Positions 1-6,265 of a stretch of DNA of 11,753 nt are shown here, piece after piece (position 1 is the first letter of the stretch; each line of letters starts with the position of its first letter). This DNA is from an archaeon (lineage in GTDB: Archaea; Hydrothermarchaeota; Hydrothermarchaeia; JALTZZ01; JALUTC01). A program made the translations under genes and the position numbers. Below the pieces are notes generated by a model that saw nothing but the letters and a program-made list of their open reading frames with translations, was not told the DNA's origin and searched no databases. The stretch covers positions 1-11,753 of the forward strand of contig JALTZH010000172.1 in assembly GCA_027051265.1 (NCBI GenBank). Direction: 5' to 3'.

Positions 1-12
1 AAATAAAATTTT

Positions 13-1458
13 TTAACCTTTAGCTACTCCTATTGGTCTAAGTTTAGCGACTTTAATAGAAATACCAGCGTTATGACAAACTTCTACCACATCACTAACG
101 TTTTTATAAGCGCCTGGCGCTTCTTCTGCTGCAACTGGTTTACTTGCTACTCTTACATATATTCCTTTTCCTGCAAGCTCTTGTATTACTCTTTCTCCCC
201 TATATATTCGTTTTGCTCTTTCTCTACTTAAAACTCGACCAGCACCATGACACGTTGATCCAAATGTTTCTTTCATAGCTCTTTCAGTACCAACTAATAC
301 ATAGCTTGCACGCCCCATATCTCCTGGAATTAATACCGGTTGTCCTATATTCTTATACTTTGAAGGTATCTCTGCATGATTCTTTGGAAATGCTCTGGTG
401 GCTCCTTTTCTATGTACGTATACTTTTATCTTCTTTCCATCAATCTCATGCTCCTCCAGTTTTGCCATGTTATGTGCAACATCATAAATCGGTGCGATAC
501 CTAAAGATTCTGCATCTTTACCAAATACCTGTTCAAAACTTTCTCTAACCCAATGTGTTATCGCTTGCCTGTTTGCAAACGCATAATTTGCTGCTGAACA
601 CATTGCTTTAAAGTAATTTTGACCTTCAGGTGAATTAACCGGCGCGCATGCAAGCTCTCTATCTGGTAGCTTTATACCGTATTTTCTTATAGCTCTTTCT
701 AATATTTGTAGATAATCAGTACAAACTTGATGTCCTAAACCACGGCTACCTGTATGAACCATTATAGTAATTTGACCAACCTCATATATCCCCATAACTC
801 TAGCAATTTCAGGTTCGTAAATTTCCTCAACATATTGAACTTCAAGAAAATGATTTCCAGAACCAAGTGTTCCAATCTGTTGGACACCTCTTCTTTTCGC
901 AAAGTTTGAAACTGTTGTTGGATCTGCATATTTCATTTGTCCTCTTTCTTCTATAAATTCTAAATCCTTTTCATAACCGTAACCATTCTCGATGCACCAT
1001 TTTGCACCTAATTTTAAAACGTTATCGAGTTCGGATATTGATACCTTAATTTTTCCAGTTCTACCAACACCAGAAGGAACATTTCTAAATATCGTATCTA
1101 CTAATTCTTTTATCCTGGGCTTAACGTCTTTCAATGTTAAATCCGTCTTTAATAATCTTACTCCACAATTGATATCATAACCAACTCCTCCGGGAGATAT
1201 TACTCCATCTTCAGCATTGGTTGCAGCAACTCCTCCAATTGGAAAACCATAACCGTAATGAATATCAGGCATTGCAATTGAGTATTTAACTATTCCAGGT
1301 AAACATGCTACGTTTATCGCTTGTTCTATAGCTCCTTCTTCAATTTCGTTAAGCATTTTGCTCGATGCATATATTCTGGCTGGTACTCTCATGCATTGTT
1401 TTTGTCCGGATTCAATTTCCCAAAGATAGTTATGAATTTTTTTGAACTTAAATCTCAT
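13..1458 (-). CDS. rtcB: RtcB, GTP-dependent tRNA-splicing ligase
   Basis: RtcB joins RNA ends carrying a 2',3'-cyclic phosphate (or 3'-phosphate) to 5'-OH ends, using GTP and Mn2+; in archaea it seals tRNA exons after intron removal. The 481-residue protein has the full active site: D95 and C98 in [10 protein letters not shown]202/H203 in [10 protein letters not shown]235 in [12 protein letters not shown]329 in YDVAHN, and the guanylated histidine H404 in STCHGAGR. These positions match the Pyrococcus enzyme almost exactly. No intein is present, although archaeal rtcB is a frequent intein host. No archease gene lies beside it in this window. The ATG start has no clear Shine-Dalgarno site; a TATA-like AATATTTAA (+ strand 1480-1488) centred about 26 nt upstream suggests a leaderless or nearly leaderless message. 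The stop is 12 nt from the window edge. Confidence 0.97.
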   Translation of the reverse strand: MRFKFKKIHNYLWEIESGQKQCMRVPARIYASSKMLNEIEEGAIEQAINVACLPGIVKYSIAMPDIHYGYGFPIGGVAATNAEDGVISPGGVGYDINCGVRLLKTDLTLKDVKPRIKELVDTIFRNVPSGVGRTGKIKVSISELDNVLKLGAKWCIENGYGYEKDLEFIEERGQMKYADPTTVSNFAKRRGVQQIGTLGSGNHFLEVQYVEEIYEPEIARVMGIYEVGQITIMVHTGSRGLGHQVCTDYLQILERAIRKYGIKLPDRELACAPVNSPEGQNYFKAMCSAANYAFANRQAITHWVRESFEQVFGKDAESLGIAPIYDVAHNMAKLEEHEIDGKKIKVYVHRKGATRAFPKNHAEIPSKYKNIGQPVLIPGDMGRASYVLVGTERAMKETFGSTCHGAGRVLSRERAKRIYRGERVIQELAGKGIYVRVASKPVAAEEAPGAYKNVSDVVEVCHNAGISIKVAKLRPIGVAKG

Positions 1459-1479
1459 ATGATTTAAATTAAAAATAAT

Positions 1480-1488
1480 AATATTTAA
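1480..1488 (-). promoter_or_regulatory. TATA-like box before rtcB
   Basis: The minus strand reads TTAAATATT, centred about 26 nt before the rtcB ATG, the usual archaeal spacing for a leaderless start. The background is AT-rich, so a chance match is possible. Confidence 0.3.
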
Positions 1489-1539
1489 TCCAAAATTTTA
1501 ATTGTTCACTTCCTTTATTTTTCCGTTGCTTGCAAGATC

Positions 1540-1567
1540 CCTTGCGAAATCAAGAGGATACGCAAGG
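1540..1567 (+). repeat. Left-end hairpin of the element
   Basis: CCTTGCG (1540-1546) and CGCAAGG (1561-1567) are perfect inverted repeats around a 14-nt loop, about 30 nt inside the left GTTCAC. IS200/IS605 ends carry subterminal hairpins recognised by TnpA, so the placement fits. Confidence 0.5.
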
Positions 1568-1640
1568 AGAAATGAGCGAGAGAAGGATAGAAATGTTTGC
1601 TAACGTTAATGTTAGAGTTTTGCAGTTTAGCCCTCATGGA

Positions 1641-1820
1641 GCTTAGTTCGGTTCCAACAACTTGACCGCTAAGCAGATATATATCGTGTAAGTAGCACCG
1701 CCATCCCTCTATACGGGATGGATAGGAGTAGAGGTGGCGTGAACCTGCCTGTGGGGTAAAGCACCCGATAAGGGTGTAAACCTTCACAAAATCCTGTCCG
1801 TAATGGCAGGGGTAGTTCAC
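1641..1820 (+). ncRNA. Highly structured segment, candidate omega-RNA-like or other structured RNA
   Basis: Several strong helices follow each other. GCTTAG 1641-1646 pairs with CTAAGC 1669-1674, enclosing CGGT 1649-1652 with ACCG 1665-1668. CCATCCC 1701-1707 pairs with GGGATGG 1715-1721. CACCC 1762-1766 pairs with GGGTG 1772-1776. CCTGTC 1793-1798 pairs with GGCAGG 1805-1810. A long-range pairing of GTGAACCTGCC (1739-1749) with GGCAG (1805-1809) and GTTCAC (1815-1820) competes with the last hairpin. In TnpB elements the guide RNA covers the 3' end of tnpB and the right end, so a + strand RNA would fit. The helices are equally possible on the minus strand, so the strand is inferred from the TnpB remnant. 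Expression is unknown. Confidence 0.4.
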
Positions 1821-1954
1821 TAATCCTCCGTAATTATTTTTTCGAGACATCTTGAACATATATAGCCTTCAACTCCTCTATAAAAAAATCTATAAAGTTT
1901 TGTTTCGGATTCTTTTCTCTTACAATATTTACAGGATTTGCTTAACTCTTCCAT
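1820..1954 (-). CDS. 44-residue two-CxxC zinc-ribbon-like mini-protein
   Basis: A short ORF begins with ATG only 2 nt after the stop of the upstream kinase gene, an arrangement typical of translational coupling. The 44-residue product carries CKYC (C8, C11) and CSRC (C33, C36) about 21 residues apart, many Lys/Arg/Glu residues and aromatic residues between the pairs (LYRFFYRG). This is the layout of a single treble-clef or zinc-ribbon unit binding one metal ion. I do not recognise the family. A metal-dependent nucleic-acid or protein-binding role is likely, but no function can be assigned. Its TAG stop falls exactly where the neighbouring putative IS element begins: the last base of the stop is the terminal base of that element, so the natural C-terminus may have been longer. 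Confidence 0.7.
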   Translation of the reverse strand: MEELSKSCKYCKRKESETKLYRFFYRGVEGYICSRCLEKIITED

Positions 1955-1956
1955 AT

Positions 1957-2577
1957 TTAAGGTATAATAATAGTTCCTACATCTCTTCCTCTAATCGCAT
2001 CATCCAAAATTTTAAAATTTCTACCGTTTATTATTTGAAATGTTATTTTAAATTTTTTAATATACTTTCCTAAATAATCATCTACAGGTTTAAACTTTAG
2101 TTTGATTAAGTCATCCGATGTTATCTTCCTAATAATCTTTCCTCTTATGTATATTCCGTCGACATCCGTGATTTTTAAAACTCTTCTTATCCCTAACTTA
2201 TAAGCAAGATAGCAAGAGATGCTGTCGCTCGTAATTTTCCATGATTTCTCCAAAAATATATCATCCTTTAAAATATTGTATGGCATAATTATCCCAGGAA
2301 GTCTTATTTTGTTTAAATCAAATATTTGATAAAAAGATAGAAATTTGTTTAAATAGTAGCCATACTGTTCCATTGAAAGAATGGCTAGTATATGAGCAAC
2401 ATCTTCCTCAAGTTTATATTCATCATAAACATCTCTTATAAAATCTGCAAATATACTTCCACCAGGTATTATAACAATATTTTTGTATTTTTTTAAATAC
2501 TTACATATCTTGTAAGCATATTTAATTAAACTACCACCAAATTTTATTAAAATTATTTTGTCTGAGTATGTCTGCAT
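1957..2577 (-). CDS. Amino-acid-kinase-fold small-molecule kinase, MfnE-like (COG2054)
   Basis: The 206-residue protein belongs to the amino acid kinase superfamily. Visible motifs are the N-terminal IKFGGSL (11-17), VIIPGGSIFADFIRD (35-49), WKITSDS (113-119), ITDVDGIY (136-143) and the C-terminal NGR (184-186). The spacing and the WxITSDS...TDVDGIY pattern closely resemble MJ0462/MfnE, which phosphorylates an aminomethyl-furan-methanol phosphate to its diphosphate in methanofuran synthesis. No methanogenesis gene is in this window, so the substrate may differ. The gene begins 12 nt after thi4 and is followed after 2 nt by a CxxC mini-protein, all on one strand, so the three are probably co-transcribed. 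That context suggests a heteroaromatic-methanol phosphate substrate, but this is inference. No Shine-Dalgarno site is visible before the ATG. Confidence 0.8.
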   Translation of the reverse strand: MQTYSDKIILIKFGGSLIKYAYKICKYLKKYKNIVIIPGGSIFADFIRDVYDEYKLEEDVAHILAILSMEQYGYYLNKFLSFYQIFDLNKIRLPGIIMPYNILKDDIFLEKSWKITSDSISCYLAYKLGIRRVLKITDVDGIYIRGKIIRKITSDDLIKLKFKPVDDYLGKYIKKFKITFQIINGRNFKILDDAIRGRDVGTIIIP

Positions 2578-2589
2578 AACTGAATTTTT

Positions 2590-3369
2590 TCATTTTAAGT
2601 CATCTATAATTATTTTAGCTATTTTTTTACCAGATATTATCATCCCTCCAAAAATAGGACCCATTCTTGGGGTTCCATAAAGAGTTGCAACAGCCATTCC
2701 AGTTACATATAGTCCGGGTACAACCTTACCGGTATTTTCTATTACAGATTTCTCAGCTAGGGATGCGTAGGCGGATTTTTCTCCCAATGGTTGAATTTCA
2801 AGTTCTGGTATTTTTCTCGAAGCTATTGAAAGTACCTCAGCATCATGTCCTGTCGCATCAACAACGGCTTTTGAATATATGAACAATGGATCAACATGTA
2901 GTCCTGACATTATTACAGGCGTCCACTGTATTGCAACACCAACAATTCTTAGCGGATCTGTTCTATAAATTACATCATCAACTGTAACACCATGAATAAT
3001 TTTAGCTCCAGAATCTATTGCTCGCGCTGCGAGTTTTGCCATGAGTTCAAATGAATCAACGACAAACAAATCCTCATCCGTCTTATAATATTTTACGTTG
3101 AAATCCTTAAGGATTTCTATGGCTTCCTTTTCTACTACAATCTTATGAAATAACATTCCTCCTCCTCCTAATCCACCACCGAAACTTAATCTTCTTTCAA
3201 AGACAACAGTTTTCAATCCAGCATCTGCTAAGTATTTCGCAGCTGTTAATCCAGCAGGTCCGGCACCAACGATTACTACATCAACATTTGTAAACGAAAC
3301 CCAATCTTTCATTGAATGTTCTATTATAAGTCTTGTTATCCTCTGCTCTAAAAAATCTTCTCCATTCAA
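2590..3369 (-). CDS. thi4: Thi4, thiamine thiazole synthase (archaeal sulfide-dependent type)
   Basis: Thi4 builds the adenylated thiazole precursor of thiamine from NAD, glycine and sulfur. The 259-residue protein has the dinucleotide-binding VGAGPAG (34-40), the acidic ribose-binding end VVFER (55-59), a glycine-rich GGGLGGGGM stretch (64-72), and the C-terminal [20 protein letters not shown] typical of the family. Where yeast and plant enzymes have the sacrificial Cys (CGHD), this protein reads TGHD (Thr173), as expected of archaeal Thi4 that uses free sulfide catalytically with iron. These genes are often misnamed ribose-1,5-bisphosphate isomerase. The start is a TTG: it gives the N-terminal length I recall for archaeal Thi4 and has a G-rich GGGGGGAT about 4 nt upstream; the next in-frame ATG is residue 20. 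It is probably the first gene of an operon with the MfnE-like kinase and the CxxC mini-protein. Confidence 0.92.
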   Translation of the reverse strand: MNGEDFLEQRITRLIIEHSMKDWVSFTNVDVVIVGAGPAGLTAAKYLADAGLKTVVFERRLSFGGGLGGGGMLFHKIVVEKEAIEILKDFNVKYYKTDEDLFVVDSFELMAKLAARAIDSGAKIIHGVTVDDVIYRTDPLRIVGVAIQWTPVIMSGLHVDPLFIYSKAVVDATGHDAEVLSIASRKIPELEIQPLGEKSAYASLAEKSVIENTGKVVPGLYVTGMAVATLYGTPRMGPIFGGMIISGKKIAKIIIDDLK

Positions 3370-3389
3370 GAATATCCCCCCAATATTAT

Positions 3390-3397
3390 TATTTAAA
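3390..3397 (-). promoter_or_regulatory. TATA-like box before thi4
   Basis: TTTAAATA on the minus strand is centred about 24 nt upstream of the thi4 TTG. A second AT-rich candidate lies further up near 3415-3430; if that one is used, the G-rich GGGGGGAT would lie in a short leader and could serve as ribosome binding site. Confidence 0.3.
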
Positions 3398-3473
3398 TTA
3401 ATACAAGTTTAAGTGTTTAATTTTTATCTTTCTGTTATTTTTAAACTTTGTTAAGAGTGAAGAATATTTTATT

Positions 3474-3848
3474 TCATAAAAAACGCATAGCAGGTAAATA
3501 ATGTTTTAATTTGCTTTCTATTATTTTATATTCTATATAATATTCGTTAAACGCTTGCAATAGCGAATAGAACGAAAGCAAAACAAATTCCTGCTTCTTT
3601 CTCCATTTTTTCTTTTCAAGAGATTTTTTACCAAAAATTTTTCTTCTAATATTTTCTAAATGCTTTGGATCTTCAATAAGAACAAGTTTAACATCCTTTA
3701 AAAATATATATTCCAATAATTTTATCAAACAATATTTATCATCCAATGTTCCTCTAAATTCATCAACGACTTTTCCATTCTTTATAAACAACGCTGTATA
3801 TAAATTCTTTTCATCAATTCCCCAAACAACTGTGAGAATATTTTTCAT
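3474..3848 (-). CDS. Orphan 124-residue protein, possible RNase H/RuvC-like fold
   Basis: I do not recognise a named family. The order of predicted elements is beta (ILTVVWGID), beta (LYTALFI), beta (GKVVDEFRG), helix (YCLIKLLEYIF), beta (VKLVLIED), a basic stretch (KKSLEKKKWRKK, 74-85), helix (LSFYSLLQAFNEYY), beta (EYKIIES). This is the topology of the RNase H superfamily, with D12 in GID and E59/D60 in LIED where RuvC-like nucleases place catalytic acids. The segment from IEDP to EYKII also echoes the RuvC core of TnpB (IEDL..IR then WSF..L...IEYK). The last catalytic acid expected near the C-terminus is absent, and no zinc ribbon follows. It could be a structural relative, an inactive remnant or an unrelated protein. 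It stands alone between an oligo(T) terminator and the thi4 promoter. Confidence 0.75.
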   Translation of the reverse strand: MKNILTVVWGIDEKNLYTALFIKNGKVVDEFRGTLDDKYCLIKLLEYIFLKDVKLVLIEDPKHLENIRRKIFGKKSLEKKKWRKKQEFVLLSFYSLLQAFNEYYIEYKIIESKLKHYLPAMRFL

Positions 3849-3873
3849 AATTAATAATCATAAAACAATAAGT

Positions 3874-3881
3874 TATTTAAA
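3874..3881 (-). promoter_or_regulatory. TATA-like box before the 3474-3848 gene
   Basis: TTTAAATA on the minus strand is centred about 29 nt before the ATG, which has no Shine-Dalgarno site, consistent with a leaderless transcript. Confidence 0.35.
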
Positions 3882-3891
3882 ATTTTTCTAT

Positions 3892-3905
3892 AAAAAAAAA
3901 AAAAA
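3892..3905 (-). terminator. T14 tract downstream of the aminotransferase gene
   Basis: A run of 14 A on the + strand is a U14 tract in minus-strand transcripts, about 105 nt after the aminotransferase stop. Long U tracts terminate archaeal RNA polymerase without needing a hairpin. It separates this gene from the orphan gene at 3474-3848. Confidence 0.5.
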
Positions 3906-4010
3906 TTATAAATTTTCTAGGAGATATTTATGCTAAAGTTTTTCGGAGATTACGAACAGTAAAATATATTCTAATATTTAACAACTTAAAATATTTTCGT
4001 TATTTAGAAC

Positions 4011-5177
4011 TTATTTGAAAAGCTGTTTCATTCTCTTTAATGCCTCCTTGAGATTCTCTTCGCTTTGTGTTAATGATATCCTTATATAACCTTCTCCATA
4101 TTTACCAAAACCAATTCCAGGAGTTACTACAACACCATGCTCAAGTAATTTTTTCGTAAAACTTATAGAGTCTTCTTTCACTTTTAACCATATATAAAAC
4201 GTAGCCTTTGGTTTTTTCACCTCGAATCCTATTTCTTCTAAACCTTTTACGAATAAATCTCTTCTAATTTGATATCTTTTAACGATCTCTTTAACGCATT
4301 TCTGATCATGTGTTAATGCAACTATCGCAGCATCTTGAATCATGTTTGCAACACCGGAATCAATATTTGTTTTGACATCTCTTAGAGCTCTAATGATATC
4401 TTCGTTTCCCACAGCATAACCTATTCTCCATCCTGTCATGTTATAAGTTTTAGAAAGAGATCCAAATACTATCGAAACTTCTTTGGCATTTTTGATTTGA
4501 AGGATTGTTGGATGTTTGAAACCATCAAACGTTATATATATGTAAGCTTCGTCTGAACAAACGACGAACTCATAGTCCATTGCCAAATCTATTAGATGTT
4601 TGTAAAATTCTTCAGTTGCAACACTTGCAGTTGGATTGTTTGGATAATTTATCCAAAAGATTTTTGCCTCTCTATAAATTTTTTCAGGTATCTTATCAAG
4701 ATTTGGTAAGAAATCATTCTCCTCTAGCAATGGTGTTTCGTAAATCCTGGATCCAACAAGAATTGGAGCTGTTTTATACACGGGATAACAAGGATTTGGG
4801 ATAATTGATATATCGTTTCTATTAAGTAATGCGAGATGTATGTTATGAATTCCCTCCTTAGATCCGATTAATGCAATGATTTCTTTTTCAGGATCAAGTT
4901 TTACGTTGAAGTCTTCTCTAAAACGTTTAGCGACAGCTTCTCTAAATTCTATCTTCCCTTCATAGCTAGGATATCTATGATTTCTAGCATTTTTTGAAGC
5001 TTTACATATTGCTTCAACTATATGTTTAGGTGTTGGTATATCTGGATCTCCAATACTAAGATCTATTAAATCTAAGCCTTTTCTTTTTATTTCTTCTTTC
5101 TTACGATCAATTTCTGCAAATAAATAAGGAGGTAATTTTTTCAACTTATCAGAGATTATCTTTGAATATTTCGTCAT
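4011..5177 (-). CDS. dapL: Class I/II PLP aminotransferase, probably LL-diaminopimelate aminotransferase
   Basis: This 388-residue fold-type I PLP enzyme has the Schiff-base lysine K243 in SLSKTYNMTGWRIGY, the cofactor-contacting NYPNNPT (177-183) and CSDEAY (207-212, D209 and Y212), and a C-terminal GEGYIRISL that supplies the substrate-carboxylate arginine. The substrate loop (IGSKEGIHNIHLALLN, PNPCYPVYKT) and the GIGFGKYGEGYIRISLT ending resemble DapL, which makes LL-diaminopimelate from tetrahydrodipicolinate and glutamate in lysine synthesis. Related archaeal aspartate or alanine aminotransferases are the alternative, since no other lys/dap gene is in the window. It starts only 18 nt from an upstream ATG of the divergent DsrE-like region and is followed by a U14 terminator. 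Confidence 0.85.
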   Translation of the reverse strand: MTKYSKIISDKLKKLPPYLFAEIDRKKEEIKRKGLDLIDLSIGDPDIPTPKHIVEAICKASKNARNHRYPSYEGKIEFREAVAKRFREDFNVKLDPEKEIIALIGSKEGIHNIHLALLNRNDISIIPNPCYPVYKTAPILVGSRIYETPLLEENDFLPNLDKIPEKIYREAKIFWINYPNNPTASVATEEFYKHLIDLAMDYEFVVCSDEAYIYITFDGFKHPTILQIKNAKEVSIVFGSLSKTYNMTGWRIGYAVGNEDIIRALRDVKTNIDSGVANMIQDAAIVALTHDQKCVKEIVKRYQIRRDLFVKGLEEIGFEVKKPKATFYIWLKVKEDSISFTKKLLEHGVVVTPGIGFGKYGEGYIRISLTQSEENLKEALKRMKQLFK

Positions 5178-5195
5178 AAATTTTTTAATTAATTT

Positions 5196-5232
5196 ATGAA
5201 GAGAAAAAAAGTAACTATTTTTTAATGAGGAA
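5196..5232 (+). pseudogene. Out-of-frame 5' end of the DsrE-like gene
   Basis: ATG at 5196 opens MKRKKVTIF and meets TAA directly after the T6 run. The sequence is a good hydrophobic beta 1 of a DsrE fold and lines up with the following gene if the T run were one base shorter. An A7 and a T6 tract lie here, both error-prone and slippage-prone. Confidence 0.5.
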
Positions 5233-5607
5233 ATGTGCCAGGTATTTAACGGGTTAGCAACGGGATTAAGTTTATTAGGAGAAGGGGCTGATGTTACAAT
5301 ATTTTTTAGTTCTAGAGGAATAAAAGTTGTTCATAAAAAATATGTTAAAGAATTGAAATGTTTACCCGATATGCCAAAAGAAATACGGGAAAAAATTCTT
5401 AAAAAGATGGATGAAATGAATTTACCTACGGTTGAAAAATTGCTTATTATGTTAAACAAAGAAGGAGCATTACTCTTGGCATGTCCTCTCAATAAAGATA
5501 TTTTTGATATAAAGGAACATGTTTTAATAGATGGAGTAAAAATCGCAATTCCAGGAACATTTTATAAGGAAATTGTATTGAAAAGTGATTTCGTATTAAG
5601 TTTTTAA
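5233..5607 (+). CDS. DsrE/DsrF-like sulfur-relay family protein, N-terminus probably frameshifted
   Basis: The 124-residue product matches the DsrE fold from its first helix on: GLATGLSLLGEGADVTIFF (helix then beta 2), a Lys-rich middle region, GALLLACPLN with the family's cysteine (C84), and the closing DGVKIAIPGTFYKEIVLKSDFVLSF. DsrE-type proteins bind or relay sulfur or act in small complexes; the substrate here is unknown. The annotated ATG (preceded by GAGG at 5227-5230) leaves out beta 1, which every family member should have. A segment MKRKKVTIF with the right character is encoded at 5196-5222 in another frame; removing one T from the T6 run at 5218-5223 would join it to NEEMCQVF. The gene is therefore either frameshifted, mis-sequenced at a homopolymer, or truly shortened. 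It converges on the aldolase gene with 7 nt between the stops. Confidence 0.8.
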   Translation: MCQVFNGLATGLSLLGEGADVTIFFSSRGIKVVHKKYVKELKCLPDMPKEIREKILKKMDEMNLPTVEKLLIMLNKEGALLLACPLNKDIFDIKEHVLIDGVKIAIPGTFYKEIVLKSDFVLSF

Positions 5608-5614
5608 GTTTTAT

Positions 5615-6229
5615 TTAAGGTTTAAATGTAGAACCTAAAATATCTTCAATATCATCTTTTTTGAGCAACGATAATATTCTTGAAAAAACATATATCATTG
5701 CCTCTCTTTCTAAAATTAAACTGGATTTAAGCGCCATATCTAAATCGTAACCTACACATACTGCGCCATGCTTATGAATTAATACTGCATTAGCTTCACC
5801 TAAATAATGTGCAACGTTTTTTGCAAGTTCAATACTACCTGGTTTTGAATAAGGTGCAACTCTTATTTCTCTTTTACCAAGATATTTGTAATGTTCTTCC
5901 AGAATAGGTTCCAACTCCTCCTTAGAAACGGCAAGTATTGTTGCATATAAAGGATGGAAATGAATAATTGCATTTACATCCTCTCTTATTTTATAAATTT
6001 CGAGATGCATCCTGTATTCTATGGATGGTCTCTTATTGTTTAAAACCTTTCCATTCAAATCCAGTTCAACAATATCTTCGTAACTCAATTCTTCAAAATC
6101 AATTCCTGTTGGTGTTATCAGAATAAGGTTATCTTTTCTCACACTAATATTTCCAAAACTTAAATACGTTAAGTTAAGTTTAACTAATTTTTTTCCAACT
6201 TCTACTATTTTCTTCTTTAAATCCTCCAT
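5615..6229 (-). CDS. Class II aldolase (L-fuculose-1-phosphate aldolase-like)
   Basis: The 204-residue protein belongs to the zinc-dependent class II aldolase/adducin family. It shows GNISV (26-30), ITPTGID (38-44), the catalytic glutamate E71 in PSIEYRMH, the zinc ligands H90 and H92 in IIHFHP, and the third zinc histidine H154 in IHKHGAV. Members cleave L-fuculose-1-phosphate or similar sugar phosphates to dihydroxyacetone phosphate and an aldehyde; the Methanocaldococcus homologue has been linked to lactaldehyde supply for coenzyme F420. The exact substrate cannot be read from sequence, and methylthioribulose dehydratase or other epimerase-type relatives remain possible. It is divergent from the por operon with 36 bp between the start codons. 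Confidence 0.85.
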   Translation of the reverse strand: MEDLKKKIVEVGKKLVKLNLTYLSFGNISVRKDNLILITPTGIDFEELSYEDIVELDLNGKVLNNKRPSIEYRMHLEIYKIREDVNAIIHFHPLYATILAVSKEELEPILEEHYKYLGKREIRVAPYSKPGSIELAKNVAHYLGEANAVLIHKHGAVCVGYDLDMALKSSLILEREAMIYVFSRILSLLKKDDIEDILGSTFKP

Positions 6230-6233
6230 AAAA

Positions 6234-6243
6234 TTTTAAAAAA
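6234..6243 (+). promoter_or_regulatory. TATA-like box of the por operon
   Basis: TTTTAAAAAA is centred about 27 nt before the porD ATG in the 36-bp divergent gap. No Shine-Dalgarno site precedes porD, which fits a leaderless first gene. Confidence 0.35.
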
Positions 6244-6265
6244 CGTTAAAAACACTAATAAAGTT

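Larger units (their letters stand above)
1510..1820 (+). mobile_element. Putative decayed non-autonomous IS200/IS605 (TnpB) element with omega-RNA-like right end
   Basis: This 311-bp block is about 46% G+C by hand count, in sharply AT-richer surroundings, and has no believable intact gene. It ends in GTTCAC (1815-1820), and the same GTTCAC (1504-1509) stands just outside its left end, as expected for IS200/IS605 elements, which insert 3' of a short target resembling their right-end cleavage site. A 7-bp hairpin lies near the left end. The right half is a chain of hairpins, the last one directly followed by GGTAGTTCAC. Between them is an apparent remnant of a TnpB C-terminus: GYARRNEREKDRNV (1556-1597), then after a phase shift ANVNVRVLQFSPHGA and a stop (1599-1646), reminiscent of the family's zinc-ribbon CGYxxxxNR and DRDxNAAxNI motifs. 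No TnpA or full TnpB is present. The element reading is inference; a host structured ncRNA is the main alternative. Confidence 0.45.

Noticed and set aside
306-1180. Plus-strand open frames inside rtcB
   Set aside because: They lie antisense to a fully conserved enzyme gene and have no recognisable features.
1510-1820. RNase P RNA, SRP RNA or a group I/II intron
   Set aside because: I found no RNase P CR-I type GAGGAAAGUCC, no SRP helix 8 GGAAG/GGAGCAG motif and no intron domain V-like hairpin on either strand.
1515-1859. 114-codon minus-strand open frame across the structured block
   Set aside because: It runs through perfect hairpins, resembles no family, and overlaps the better-supported CxxC mini-protein in another frame. 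Its openness is explained by the block's higher G+C.
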